DNA from: Lasiosphaeris hirsuta
Taxonomy: Eukaryota; Ascomycota; Sordariomycetes; Sordariales; Lasiosphaeriaceae
Assembly (NCBI GenBank): GCA_030549175.1
Contig: JAUKUA010000004.1
Coordinates: 2,046,001-2,110,000 of the forward strand
Direction: 5' to 3'
Length of the DNA: 64,000 nucleotides
Part shown: in pieces, positions 20,014-30,614 of the stretch
How the letters are laid out: every line of letters begins with the position of its first letter
Numbering within the stretch: position 1 is the stretch's first letter
Notes under the pieces: model-generated
Told to the model about the DNA's origin: nothing
The model's input: the letters and a program-made list of their open reading frames with translations, nothing else
The model's database searches: none
Program-made: the position numbers and the translations under genes

Positions 20014-22528
20014 GGCGTCTCCACCGTCCGGGACTAGAGCTGCGTTTGGAACGATGCAATAAGACAGGAGCGGCAGAAACCGTTGCGGGCGACAAGTTTT
20101 CCGTTTGTCACCGAGTGGTTGGCAATACGTCGTTGAACCACAGTACGCCTCGGTTTCTCGTCGGGCGTTCCTGGATGCGATGAAACGCCTCGCTTCCAGT
20201 GCGATTTGGCCGGCTGTCCAGAAGGCTAGAGTAATGTGTCCTCGGGCTGATGAGCGAAAAAGAATAAAGTTGATGGGCGAGCAAAGGCATCGGTTGATGA
20301 TCTGACCGAGTTGGGGGAGAGACAGAGGGTGGGGTAAAAGATGGAATGGAAGCGATTGCGAGGCGCAGATCAGTGATCAGGCCTACACGTGTACATTGCA
20401 TGCTAGCGTCAGACTCCCGGCTGCCAGGACGGGAAGGCGGCAGGTCAGGCACCTAAGCACAATACCTCAAAGTCACGATAGCAATCTCTACCCGGCATAG
20501 ATAACTCCTTCTTTCCTCTGTGCCCGTTTCTGACCCGAGCTGTGACTTTCAACCAAATCCAGCGCCGCAATTCCTAAGGCATCTATGACTAATTCAGGTT
20601 GGACGGGGCAGGAGAGGGCGTCTTGCATGTCTCGGAGCTTAGGGGGCGGCCATAGGGCATCGAGGGCGGAGAGCCCTGTTGGAAGCACTAGAAGCCCTGG
20701 AAGGTGTGGAGCTTCGAACTTCGGTATTCAAAAGCCGAATATGGTGGTGGCAGACAGAAACAGATGCACTCCAGATCTGCGCCTTATCCTTTTCTTCGTT
20801 TATCCTTCCTACCCGGTGAGGTGGGACGCGGTTGATGATGGACGGCGAAAGGCAGCAATCGCTGAACGCAAAATGCGAAACGCAAACGCAAGATGCGGCC
20901 ATGCGGTCACTCGTCAGGCATGCGCCGTGCGTCTGCCAAAATACCCCTCCCCCTCCCGATCGCACAGGGTGACAAAAGCGGGGTCCCGGGCTGCACTCCC
21001 ATCAATTGAATTGGTGGCAGGGGGAGGAGGGGGAGGGGCATTCCCCTGATTTTTGTGAAACTTTCGATGGACACCCACCACCGGCTGCCGTGGCTGATTG
21101 GAGTTGCTGTTTAAAAGCCCGTATTTTCTCAAACGAGCGGTAATAATTACAGCCTTGTCTCGCTACTAGACAACTACCAGCCTCACCAAAGCGTTGAAAG
21201 CGTAGCTAGAGAGCGGTAGGCCGTCGCATTTGGCGGGTTACGTTGACTCGGGGGTCGAGTGGGGGCCGAGATATTCGACTCCCCCCGCCTCAGCTTCAGC
21301 CGTCATTTCGCTCGCTACCGGGGCTGCCTCACATTAATGTACTGATATACTGATACACCTGAGCTCATAGGGCCCGATTTACAATGTGGTCAGATGATGA
21401 GCTGGCGTTTAGTGCAGTGCTGAACTGAGCAATCCCAATCGCGGGTCCCAATCGCGGGGCCAGCGAAATGAAAAGATGTGAAAAGACGCCGGTTGTCGAA
21501 TCCATGGCCAATAGATGACCGGGACCAAGAAGTGCCCGGTTTGAGGCTATCAGCCATGCTGAGAGTGGCAGCTGGGCTCATGGCAACTCAGCCTGCCAAG
21601 CTGAAGGGATGTCACTGAACTAACTGATCGAGGCTACCGCAGTCGAAGAGGCTCGGGTTGGCCGGTCTGTGGCCTTGAATCCGGACCTGTGGGGGGACCT
21701 GATCTGGTCTCAGATCTGTGCGAGTCTTGGTGGAAGGACCAGCTTCTGCTCTGAGCTGTTATGGATTGCGGTTGCTTAGCTAAGAGGTCGTGTCGCAGCC
21801 TGGTTCCCATTCTTGGCCGGTTCAGCCCGAGGCGATCTGGGGGTTTTGTTTTGCCCCTTCCTTTGGCATTGACTGCCGAGTAAGTGCGCTGCATGGATAA
21901 GGTACCTCGGTCCCTGGCCGTTTTGGTAGCCTGGCACCTAGCGTGGTCGAAGGTAGGTGTGCAAATCGCGAGGCATATGGAGGTTCCTGGTCCTATTGGC
22001 ACTTTCGTTGGTCTGCTCCCGCTGCCCCTGCCGGGCTGACCTGAGCTTTAGCCTGGCTCGTGGGCCAAATCAGGTCCACCAAAGAAAGGAGCCTACCTAC
22101 CCCACTGTCTGCCAAGGTAAGGCAGGTATCCGTAGCGTAGGTCTGACTGGGGTTCACTGGCGGCGAGACGGGCAAGACTAAGGTAACGAGGTTCTCCCCA
22201 CGAACCTGGGCGTGTCAGGGCATCGTCCTCCCATTCCATTCTTGCGATCGACAGACCCAACATTTCAACCCCCCGCCTACGGCAACGGGGCCGAAGCGAC
22301 TCAATGACCGAATGATCGCGATCCGCCTTTCTAGTGTAGTGAACTTATTATTGCTGCTTATTTGAGGCTTTCCAGCCCGGCGATTTCTTTGTTGCTGCCC
22401 GTTCTCTCGTTGCCTTCTGCCGTGCAGAGCTCCTGTCGAGCTCGGGGTGTCGCCTCCCGATCTCGGAACTCTTCTCGTTATTATATCTCGAGGCATCGCG
22501 AAGACGAGTCTTGCCTACATACTGGCCC
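20014..22528. other. 2.5-kb divergent intergenic region between two regulators
   Basis: Long shared upstream region of two divergent Zn2Cys6 genes. No gene with recognisable domains was found on either strand. Long 5' leaders are usual for regulators of this class and may account for much of it. An AGGGGGAGGGG-type purine stretch lies at about 21017-21036. Confidence 0.5.
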
Positions 22529-25500
22529 ATGGACGCTGCCTTTGTCTTCCGCCAAGGCTTAGGCTCTGTCGTCCCGAGGCCGCCTCAAAACTTCTTTCCC
22601 AGAAAGCCTCCCGTCCCCACGCCCCACCCTGTCGACGATGCTGATAGCGATGCCCCCCATCGCATTGCGCATACCTTGACGGCGTGCTGCAGATGTCGAC
22701 AGGTGAGCAGCCGAATCTCAAAAACCCCCTCCGGCAGTGCGCATCGTTGGCCGCCGTGCTGTTTGCCTTCCCCGTGACACATCAGGCACTGACGAGATTG
22801 GGATCCAGAGGAAAACTAGGTGCGACCCCGCGCTGCCCCGATGCCTGCCCTGCGAACGATCCGGCTCCATTTGCGAGTACTTCGACACCACAAAGGGCAG
22901 GAAGATCAATCGGTCCTATGTTGTCAAGCTCCAGGCGGCCGTGCGTAAGCTCGAGGCCGAACTCGCCCAGTACACCGACGAAGAGATCGACGACCCGCAC
23001 AATCATGAGGCCATGGTGCGGCCTGGCGGCATGGTGCGACTCGGTGAGACTGACGAGACACCGCGCTACCTGGGGCCAAGCAGCGGCATCGCAATGACCA
23101 GGCTACTGATGGAGGAGGCTAAGCGCTACACCGAGAAGACCCGCATCGCGGACCTCATCCCCGAGGTCCACGCCCGGCGACAGGATCGATTTGATCGCAT
23201 GCAAAGCGTGGTCAGCATGGTAGGGAGTATCGGCGGATCCTCGGGGAGGAAGAAGAGCTACGCCATGACCGCCGAGGTCCCCAACTCGGGTCTGCCGAGC
23301 AGGGCAATTGCCGACAAGCTGGTCGACGTGTTCAATCAGAGAGGTGCGTTGTTTAGTAAATGGCCGCGAATACTCATATCAGGGTCGTCGTCATGTTCTA
23401 ATCGATAACAGCCCAAGTCTTTACACCGACCCTGCATGAGATGAGCTTTGCGCAAGACTTGGACGCCGTGTTTGACAACGACACGGACCCGTACAAGAAC
23501 TTTATCGTGCGGATGGTGTTGGCGATAAGTCTGCAGAAGATGGATCCCCTGTGGGCCGGGCTCGCAGACAGCTACTATCTTGCTGCTATGCAGTATATCG
23601 AAGACGTTGTTCGGCCCAAAGACCTCAAGACTCTGCAATGCCTTGTTTTGATAGGTCAATATTCTCTCTTGACCCCGACAAGGACCGCCGTCTACTATGT
23701 GGTAGGGCTCGCCACAAGAATCTGCCAGCAGCTGGGACTGAGCGAAGAAAAGACCATCGCACTGGGCAGCTCGGACCCGCTCAATCTGGATATGAGGAGG
23801 AGGCTAAGCTGGATTGTCACAACTAATGAGTTTGGTCTTGCCCATAGTATGGGAAGACCAAACGGATTTGCAAAGGGTGACGATTTCATGGACGTCCAGT
23901 TCTTCGAGGCGGCCAAGGATGAGGATATCACGCTAGAAGGGATCCGGCCAGGGCCCGTATGCGAAAAGAAGATGGTATGCATTCACTTTTGTAAGATGCG
24001 GCTTTTGCAGGCAGAAATCCGCCGAATGCTCTACGAGAAGAAAAGAGCCGACCCAAGCCACGAGAGCCATCCGTGGTTTGCCCAGATGGAACGAAAACTT
24101 GAGAGCTGGCGCGATGCCTCCCCGGAGCAGCCCGAGTGGTGTAAACCTTGGTACGTTTACATCAGCACCTCAAAGTGTCTACCTCGACCGCGGTTTGCTA
24201 AATGCTCTGCAGGTTTACCGGGCGCTATCACAGTATGATTGTGTTTCTTTACCGACCCTCGCCTCAGGTGCCAAACCCTAGCAGCGCTGCAGCGCTAAAG
24301 TGCTTCGACGGGGCGAATTATATCATCAACCTATCGAGCCAGCAAGTCATGAAATCGGCCGTTGACATCACTTGGGTCTTCTTGATGACTCTTTATATGT
24401 CCCTTAACACTGTGCTTTGGAGTCTTTCATACTCTGAGGTCCGTGCCAAACACCCCCGGGAGGAAGTGGAAGAGCTTGTCAAGGTTGCGGTTGACATCAT
24501 CGACCAGTGTTCGGCGCGGTGGCCAGGGTCTGATTCTGCCGCCAAGCTATACAGTGCATTCGCCGAGGCATGCATGCATAGCTACGAGCTGAAGGAAGAA
24601 TCCCCGGCGCCAACAGGAAATAACGCCTTGAATACACCTCCCTCACAGGCCGATCCAAGCTCGCCGGACTCTGATGCCAACCCGACTGGTCCTCCATCTC
24701 AACAAGCACAATCTCAGCCGTCGCTTTTTAATACATCTCCGTTTGGTTACGTGTTCAACGCCACTGCTGAGGAGATGTCGGCGCAGTATAGTTTCGACTC
24801 GGGCCCCAACGCTTTCCAAAGTCATCCTACATTCCGATCAAACTCCATATTCTTCAACCCTTCGACAGACGCGAACGGTCGAAGGTTCTCATACTTTGCC
24901 CCTGACTACACCCACTCAAATGAAGCCCCGTTACCAGAGCGGACAGATGATGCCACCCCCCCAGGGACCGCCGTACCACGCAATGGCCTCACGCCTTCCA
25001 CAGCCAATTCCTTACCGACGCCTCCAGAGTCGCTCGCGCCACCATCTGCAGACCCCAATAATAACAGGAACCACAGTCTCTCGCCGAGATTAACAGGGAT
25101 CAGGTCGGCGAGCCCAACTCCGACACCTACAATGCCCCGCGCTAGCCCCGCGCCAATGTCTCTCCAAGCAAGTCCCTTACCCCCGCCGGGTCCCAAGTAT
25201 GGGCCGTCGGATTATCCCCACCACAACTTCAAGCAGCAGCCGGGAATGCCTCCTCCGAGGACCCCACTCTTCACGATTCCTCCTCCTCAGCACCCCACCC
25301 ATCACCGCGCCACGCCAGTCACAGTTACCCATCACCGCGCCGTGCCAGCCGTAGTTACGGACTGGTTCAGCCCACCCCCGCCCTTCAGTTCCCAAAATCC
25401 CACCTCCTGGGGCTCCCACGGATACTGGCCCGACGACACATCGACCATGTCCTCGTCATTCCCAGGTCTCGGGCTGAGCAACGACAGCTACGTCGCGTCG

Positions 25501-25737
25501 GGGCGCAGGGGGGTGGGCGGCCCAGGGCAAAGCGCAGAAAATGACTTTGGCGTGTTTGCAGGGTCAGGCTTCCCACAGTACATGTACCCACAAGAACGTC
25601 AGGGCAGTCTAAGCCATGATCAGCAGATGGAGCTTAGCAGCCTGCTCGAGGCGGATGGCGGGCAGGAAATTGATAGCTTTTTATCAGCGGGCATGGGGCT
25701 TGGTGGGCATGGGACAGATTGGCGGGGGTGGGCTTGA
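22529..25737 (+). CDS. Zn2Cys6 transcription factor with fungal-specific middle domain
   Basis: Nuclear regulator. Four exons: 22529-22702, 22809-23343, 23412-24150, 24213-25737 (about 990 residues). The first intron interrupts the zinc cluster; joined, it reads CCRCRQRKTRCDPALPRCLPC ending SIC, with C-x2-C-x6-C-x6-C-x2-C-x6-C. A linker and coiled coil follow (SYVVKLQAAVRKLEAELAQYTDEE). Next come the conserved RYLGPSSGIAMTRLLMEEAKRY segment and the fungal_trans domain (about residues 240-480, including VGLATRICQQLGL). The last 450 residues are Pro/Ser/Asn-rich and probably disordered activation sequence. The cluster differs from FacB/Cat8 (which has CDRCRSKKIRCD), so I give no symbol. The start ATG lies only 46 codons before the cluster; an extra upstream exon is possible. 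Confidence 0.87.
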
Positions 25738-26204
25738 TGGTGTCCCTAGATGGGGGGCAGGTTCCTCAATGAATTTGGTTTGGGAAGGGGTAATAAGGCT
25801 CTCGGGGCATTCCTCTTGTGGCGTCCCTCTTCGGGCATTCGTTGTAGCGTTTTTCGGTACGGATTGGATGGGCTATATGAGAGATGGGCTATATGAGACG
25901 GCCAGGCGGCCAATGAAGAGTTATGGCAAGTAGAGAGTGATTGAGTAAACCAGTTACAAGCCACGTCATACAATGCTGCAGCGTCTTTGTTCCCACCTTG
26001 TTTAGTATTACAGCAAGACTTCTGTTGAACGGTATTCATCATCATCAAGTGGGATGAGTCACAGATCACAGTCTGACGGAGCCTCAAAAAGTTTGCAGGT
26101 TGCTTATTACAATAGCGTCTAAAGTCACCACCGCCGTTTTCTCAAACGCAACCCCTAACATCAACAATCCCCACACCCTGCGGCCCCAACCGGAGATTCC
26201 CCGT
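25738..26204. other. Convergent 3' flank
   Basis: Between two convergent genes; nothing recognised beyond presumed 3' untranslated sequence. Confidence 0.5.
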
Positions 26205-28868
26205 TCACACCGACCCCACGGGTGGCAGAGCACCCCCAGACACTCCACCAGCAGGCCCCTTCTTGGCCCCCTTCTTCTTCCTACGCGCCCCCTCCAAGCT
26301 CAAGAGGAGGCCGGTGGCCGGCGCGTCGACGACCCACCGGGCCACGGCTGTCGCCCGTTCCGTAGATATCGAGTACTCCTTGTCATCAGCAGCAGCCCAG
26401 CGGCGCGGGCCGGGCGTGTTGGCGCCCGTGGTGGGACCGGAGGAGGGAGGGGTAGGTGTAGGGGCGGGGTGGGTGCCTTTGCTTGGGGAGGTTGAGGGAG
26501 GGGATTTGGTGCCGTTGGTGTTGCGGACGAGGGCTCCGAGGTCGGCGTGTCCGCCGTCTGGGTTGATGCCGCCTTTGGGGACTTCACCCGAGGCGGATGC
26601 CTCAATCATCTTGGGGGCATCGGGCCCGTCCAGCTCGTGCCGTGTGAGCCTGGAGTCCAACGCGGCGACGGCAACGTCCAGCCGGTAGTCGCGCTCAGCA
26701 CGCAGCTGGCGGACTCGGATGGCTTGGCGGAATGACGACTCGTCGCTGACGCGGTCATCGTTTAGCGCGTCGAGAACGGCCTGTTGGTGGATCCGCTCCT
26801 TGCGCTTTTTCTCAGCTTCGGCGGCCGAGAGAGTACTAGATCCTGCGCGTACAACAGCCGACGCCGGATCTGTCGTGCCGGCACCGCTCTCGTGTCCCGG
26901 GGCGGGCAGCGCTTTGGTGTTGTTGGAGATCGGGAGGGCAGCGGCCGCGGTGTGCAGGGCGTTGGTAGGACCGTTGGATTGAAAGAGTGGGAGTGGTGCG
27001 GGTGCGCAGAGATCTTCCCAGGTTCCTACCAGTTGAATCCAGTTGTCACCAGCGCGGAGTACCTCCAACCAGTCCGCTCGAGCAGGGGATCGGCTCGCCT
27101 GGAAGACCGGATAGCCGTCTGCAAGACGTGCCAGCCGGGCGACCATGTACGCATGACGAAGCAATTCCTTGGCCGATGTCTGGATCAGACAATGGCACAG
27201 CAGAAGGGCGTGTAGAGCATCGGTCATGAGGGGGTGGTATGTCAAGGTCTCTGTTGTTTTCTGAGGGGGGTTTGGAGAGTTCTGCCGCTGGGGGCGCATC
27301 ACGGTGAGCGCTGTGCTGGGGTAGGGTGGCAGACTGGACGGGGGTGTGGCTGTGAAGAGCTCTGAAAGAGCGAATATACGATGGGGCGCATTATTCCCAA
27401 CATCATCACCAGCATCAGGGGAGCCAGATCCGGGCGGATGGGGATGCGCTCGGGGCGCCCGCACACCATTCGCGGCGAAGTTCACTTTCCGCGCAAACTC
27501 CTCTGCGATATCAATCGGCAAGTCTGGCGAGTACTCGAAATGCGAGAGGTAGGCCGTATAGTCTCGCAATGCGCGCTTAGCATTGAGCCTGACGAGTTTC
27601 CTCGCCTCGGCGACTTTGCGTAGCGACTCTCGCTGGGCCGGGGTCATCCCAGGCTCTAGCATTGGCTCTCCCTCAGGCGCCCCACTCGCGTTCGCCTCTG
27701 GGTGTCCATTCATCATCCCCTTTGCGTCCGAAACGTCATCGCCTTGAGAAGGCGCGACAGGAAACGCCGCGCTCACACGCTGGCAAGCTAATGTAAGATA
27801 GACGCCCGCACGTTGGAAGAGCAGTTGGATTTCGAGGCTACTCGGCTGATCCTCCTCTTTGAGAATAATGTCTTCGTGCCATCGGCCGTTCCGCTGCTGT
27901 TCAGCCTTTTCCGAGGCTTGCAGTTCTTGCGATAGCGTCTTTGGGGCCGTGTGGGAGGGTCGGTATAAGCGGTGGACCCTCAGGGCTTCCGTCAAGTCGG
28001 CCACGGCGCCTTCAAAATCGTCCTTGAACACGCGCACTGTCGCCCGTGTCCGTAAGGGCTCTGCCTCGGTCGGTCTGTCCGAGATGATTTCATTCAGGGC
28101 CTTCAAGTTGGTGCATTCGGCCAGTTGCCTACTAGGTATTTTCTCGTGGAAGAAGTGCACGTACTTGGCATCGGGGTCCTGGGCGTTCCGCTGGAGCACG
28201 AGTGATGCGACCTCCTCGAGCGGAGACGCGCCCTGCATGGTGGCCACGCTGCATGCAATCTCGTCCAGGTAGTAGGCCTTGGACAGCTTTTGGGTAGCCT
28301 GCTCCCTCATGCGGTATTTCCTCTCCCTGCTCAGCTTTGTCTGGCCGCCGAAGCCTATTCCCAGCCCCAATGCAAGAGCCTGATGGTGGGAACTCGATGT
28401 GTTCTGGTGGGTAGTCGAGGAGGCGACGCCAGTGGCAGCGCGGACTGCGAGATTGGTAGCTTCGTCGACAAGACGCCTAATCTTGACGACATCGAAAAAA
28501 ACGGCTGAGTCGATGGGGCGGGGTCGCGGTGTGTTGTAGTTTGTGTTGGCCAGAGATTCGAGGATTTCGGGCGGCAGTTGAAGCCACGGGCCATGGAAGG
28601 CCGAGATGTAGCGCCAGTGCTTGTTCCGACATATTATGAGGGCTGACGAAGACGGCTGCTGTGCTGGGCTCTTTGCCTTGGACATTTTCTTGGTGGTAGA
28701 AGGGGTGGCAGGGACGACGGGGAGGGAAGACGAAGGCGACGGCGACGGCGACGGCGCGGGTTGGTTCGTAGGGGATAAGCTGTTGCCATTGGCACCATTG
28801 ACGACGCTAGCAGCACCATTGACACTTTCGACCTCGGTCTTGGAGGCTTCCTTCTTCTTTTTCGGCAT
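26205..28868 (-). CDS. Large conserved fungal protein with TPR-like helical region, function unknown
   Basis: A single open frame of 887 residues with no intron needed. Basic Lys-rich start (MPKKKKEASK), Ser/Pro-rich low-complexity residues 20-75, then a well-structured core: NKHWRYISAFHGPWLQLPPEILESL (about 82-106), a helical TPR-like block (TNLKALNEIISDRPTEAEPLRTRATVRVFKDDFEGAVADLTEAL region, about 255-300), and further helical sequence around KRALRDYTAYLSHF and LMTDALHALLLCHCLIQTSAKELLRHAYMVARL (about 560-595). The C-terminus is disordered and basic (KKKGAKKG). Proteins of this layout occur widely in filamentous ascomycetes and are sometimes labelled as histidine-kinase-associated; I see no kinase motifs. 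The TPR-like part suggests a scaffolding role, which is inference. Confidence 0.75.
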   Translation of the reverse strand: MPKKKKEASKTEVESVNGAASVVNGANGNSLSPTNQPAPSPSPSPSSSLPVVPATPSTTKKMSKAKSPAQQPSSSALIICRNKHWRYISAFHGPWLQLPPEILESLANTNYNTPRPRPIDSAVFFDVVKIRRLVDEATNLAVRAATGVASSTTHQNTSSSHHQALALGLGIGFGGQTKLSRERKYRMREQATQKLSKAYYLDEIACSVATMQGASPLEEVASLVLQRNAQDPDAKYVHFFHEKIPSRQLAECTNLKALNEIISDRPTEAEPLRTRATVRVFKDDFEGAVADLTEALRVHRLYRPSHTAPKTLSQELQASEKAEQQRNGRWHEDIILKEEDQPSSLEIQLLFQRAGVYLTLACQRVSAAFPVAPSQGDDVSDAKGMMNGHPEANASGAPEGEPMLEPGMTPAQRESLRKVAEARKLVRLNAKRALRDYTAYLSHFEYSPDLPIDIAEEFARKVNFAANGVRAPRAHPHPPGSGSPDAGDDVGNNAPHRIFALSELFTATPPSSLPPYPSTALTVMRPQRQNSPNPPQKTTETLTYHPLMTDALHALLLCHCLIQTSAKELLRHAYMVARLARLADGYPVFQASRSPARADWLEVLRAGDNWIQLVGTWEDLCAPAPLPLFQSNGPTNALHTAAAALPISNNTKALPAPGHESGAGTTDPASAVVRAGSSTLSAAEAEKKRKERIHQQAVLDALNDDRVSDESSFRQAIRVRQLRAERDYRLDVAVAALDSRLTRHELDGPDAPKMIEASASGEVPKGGINPDGGHADLGALVRNTNGTKSPPSTSPSKGTHPAPTPTPPSSGPTTGANTPGPRRWAAADDKEYSISTERATAVARWVVDAPATGLLLSLEGARRKKKGAKKGPAGGVSGGALPPVGSV

Positions 28869-29509
28869 TTTGGGCGAGATTGGAGGGGTGTGGAAGGTTC
28901 GAGGTGGACGGCGGCGTCACGAGCTTAGAAGCTGGACCTGTCGGCTGTCGCTAGACCTGCCGCCTGTCCGTACGGGAGCGGCACTCAAGCTGGGGGTGAT
29001 ATGTGCGGTGGCAGCATTATCATGCTCGGTAGTCTTCTAAATTCTCTCGACAGAAATGTAGTGTGTTAATTGGATGGTGAGCTACGCAAGCCGGTTCGAC
29101 AAAAGGTAGGTAAGGTAGCTTATCGAACGACCCAGGACGCGAGAATGCGCCGGCATGCACGATCGAGGACAGGACCTGGGGCGGGACTTCTTGGCAACCC
29201 TTTGGGGTAAAACGGGTCAGTGTGGTCAGTCACGTGCTCCTGCTTGTGGCACGACGTCACGTCAAAGTTCACGCTCTCGTTGTTTTCTTCACTGACAAAT
29301 TCAAGACAAAAATGAAAGGACGACAAAGTATTCAAACAAGCCCCTATCAACAACAGCTAACCCACAAAAAGCGATACACTGAAGTGCCCGAACCCCTACG
29401 ACAGCTTGTCAGCGCTATCCACCATTATCTCGGCGTAGGCAAATAACAGTTTGTCGCCATGCTCGGGTTGATGAGCTTCAATAGTTTGCATCAGTCAGAG
29501 TTTCTCAGT
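28869..29509. other. Intergenic
   Basis: Upstream of the 887-residue protein and 3' of the next minus-strand gene. It contains the 14-bp word GGTAGGTAAGGTAG at 29105-29118, which recurs exactly at 32796-32809. No gene was recognised. Confidence 0.5.
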
Positions 29510-30614
29510 CTAGGTCGAGCCAGTAATGGGGTAACTTACAATAAGCGAGCTGCAACACAGCCCAGCCGGCCTCTCGTCATCGCATAGGCCGGGGCCGTAG
29601 TTGAGGTTATTGTTACCTACAATGTTGAGCATCCAGATTAAAAACATGAACCGAAGAAGAAAAAAAAGAAAGAAAACCGAAACTTCGATGGAAGAGGAAA
29701 ATACACTCACAGCCGTAGCCGACCAATCCGGATGTCGTCGACGTCGAGCTACAACACTCGGCAAACGCCAGGTTGCAGTAAAAGCGCGAAAGTGAAGTCA
29801 GCGTCGTCACAATGCTCGTCGCTGTCTCGGTAAAATTCTGCATCGCCGTCGCTATGGCGGTCGAGGTGCGCAGCGGCCCCAGTGTGATTTCAGTTGTAAC
29901 GGTTGTGTAAATCGTCACCGCGACAATATCGGTGAACTGCCTGGTGCCCGTTGGGCCGGCAGTTATGACACGAGACAAAGAGACAGCTGCCGGCGTGACA
30001 TACACGGTGGTAGCTGCGGTGAGGGACGCCGTTGTGGTCCGGCGGAGCAGACAGGAGCATGCCTGGCTGATCTTGGGGTCTAGATAGGGGCCATACCACG
30101 GGTACCACGGGCCAGGTCGGGGCGCATACGGAGGCGGGAATGAGTTCCAAGGGCGGTTGGGATTGCCGCGGTGCCAGTCGTGGAAGTGTCTCGGAAGAAC
30201 TTGGGTCACGGTGCCGATTGCTTGGACGGTGGTGATTGTAGACCGGGATTCCGTCGTCGTGGTGTTTGTGTTTGGGTAATATGCCGTCCAGGTCCTCGTG
30301 AGACGAGACGTGAGCGGTTTGAAAGTCGTCGTCGTCACGTTTAAGTCGGCAAGGGTCGTGGTTGACAGTGAGATGCTAGTAAGTGTGGTCCGAAGAGGTG
30401 CAGTGACCGTCCGCAGCTGTGAGCGTGTCTCTGTTGCCTCAACAATGAATGACGAGCAAAAGGAGAAGGCCATCGGCCACTCAGTCGGCTGTATAATGCG
30501 GCCATCGTCACACCCGGGTATGGTCAAGAGGTTTGATATCGATACGTCAGGCGCAGCGATGCCAAACAAGGGCAAAAGAGCTGTGATGAGAAGCGGTACC
30601 AACATGAGCCTCAT
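29510..30614 (-). CDS. Secreted Thr-rich Cys-containing protein, unknown
   Basis: Predicted 336-residue secreted or wall-associated protein. Exon 1 is 30614-29711, the intron 29710-29617 (GTGAGT...TAG), exon 2 29616-29510. An N-terminal signal peptide (about 1-20, MRLMLVPLLITALLPLFGIAA) is followed by Thr/Ser-rich repeats typical of O-mannosylated fungal wall proteins, a short Pro/Trp/Tyr-rich hinge (about 170-195), and a second Thr-rich part. A Cys-rich end (AFAECCSS ... GYGC ... GLCDDERPAGLCC) is completed by splicing. No GPI signal is evident. The final exon end is tentative, since a GTAAGT occurs just before the stop and another exon could follow. Function unknown. Confidence 0.65.

Noticed and set aside
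22529..25737. FacB/Cat8/acu-15 identity for the second Zn2Cys6 factor
   Set aside because: FacB-type clusters read CDRCRSKKIRCD; this one reads CCRCRQRKTRCD with a different linker.
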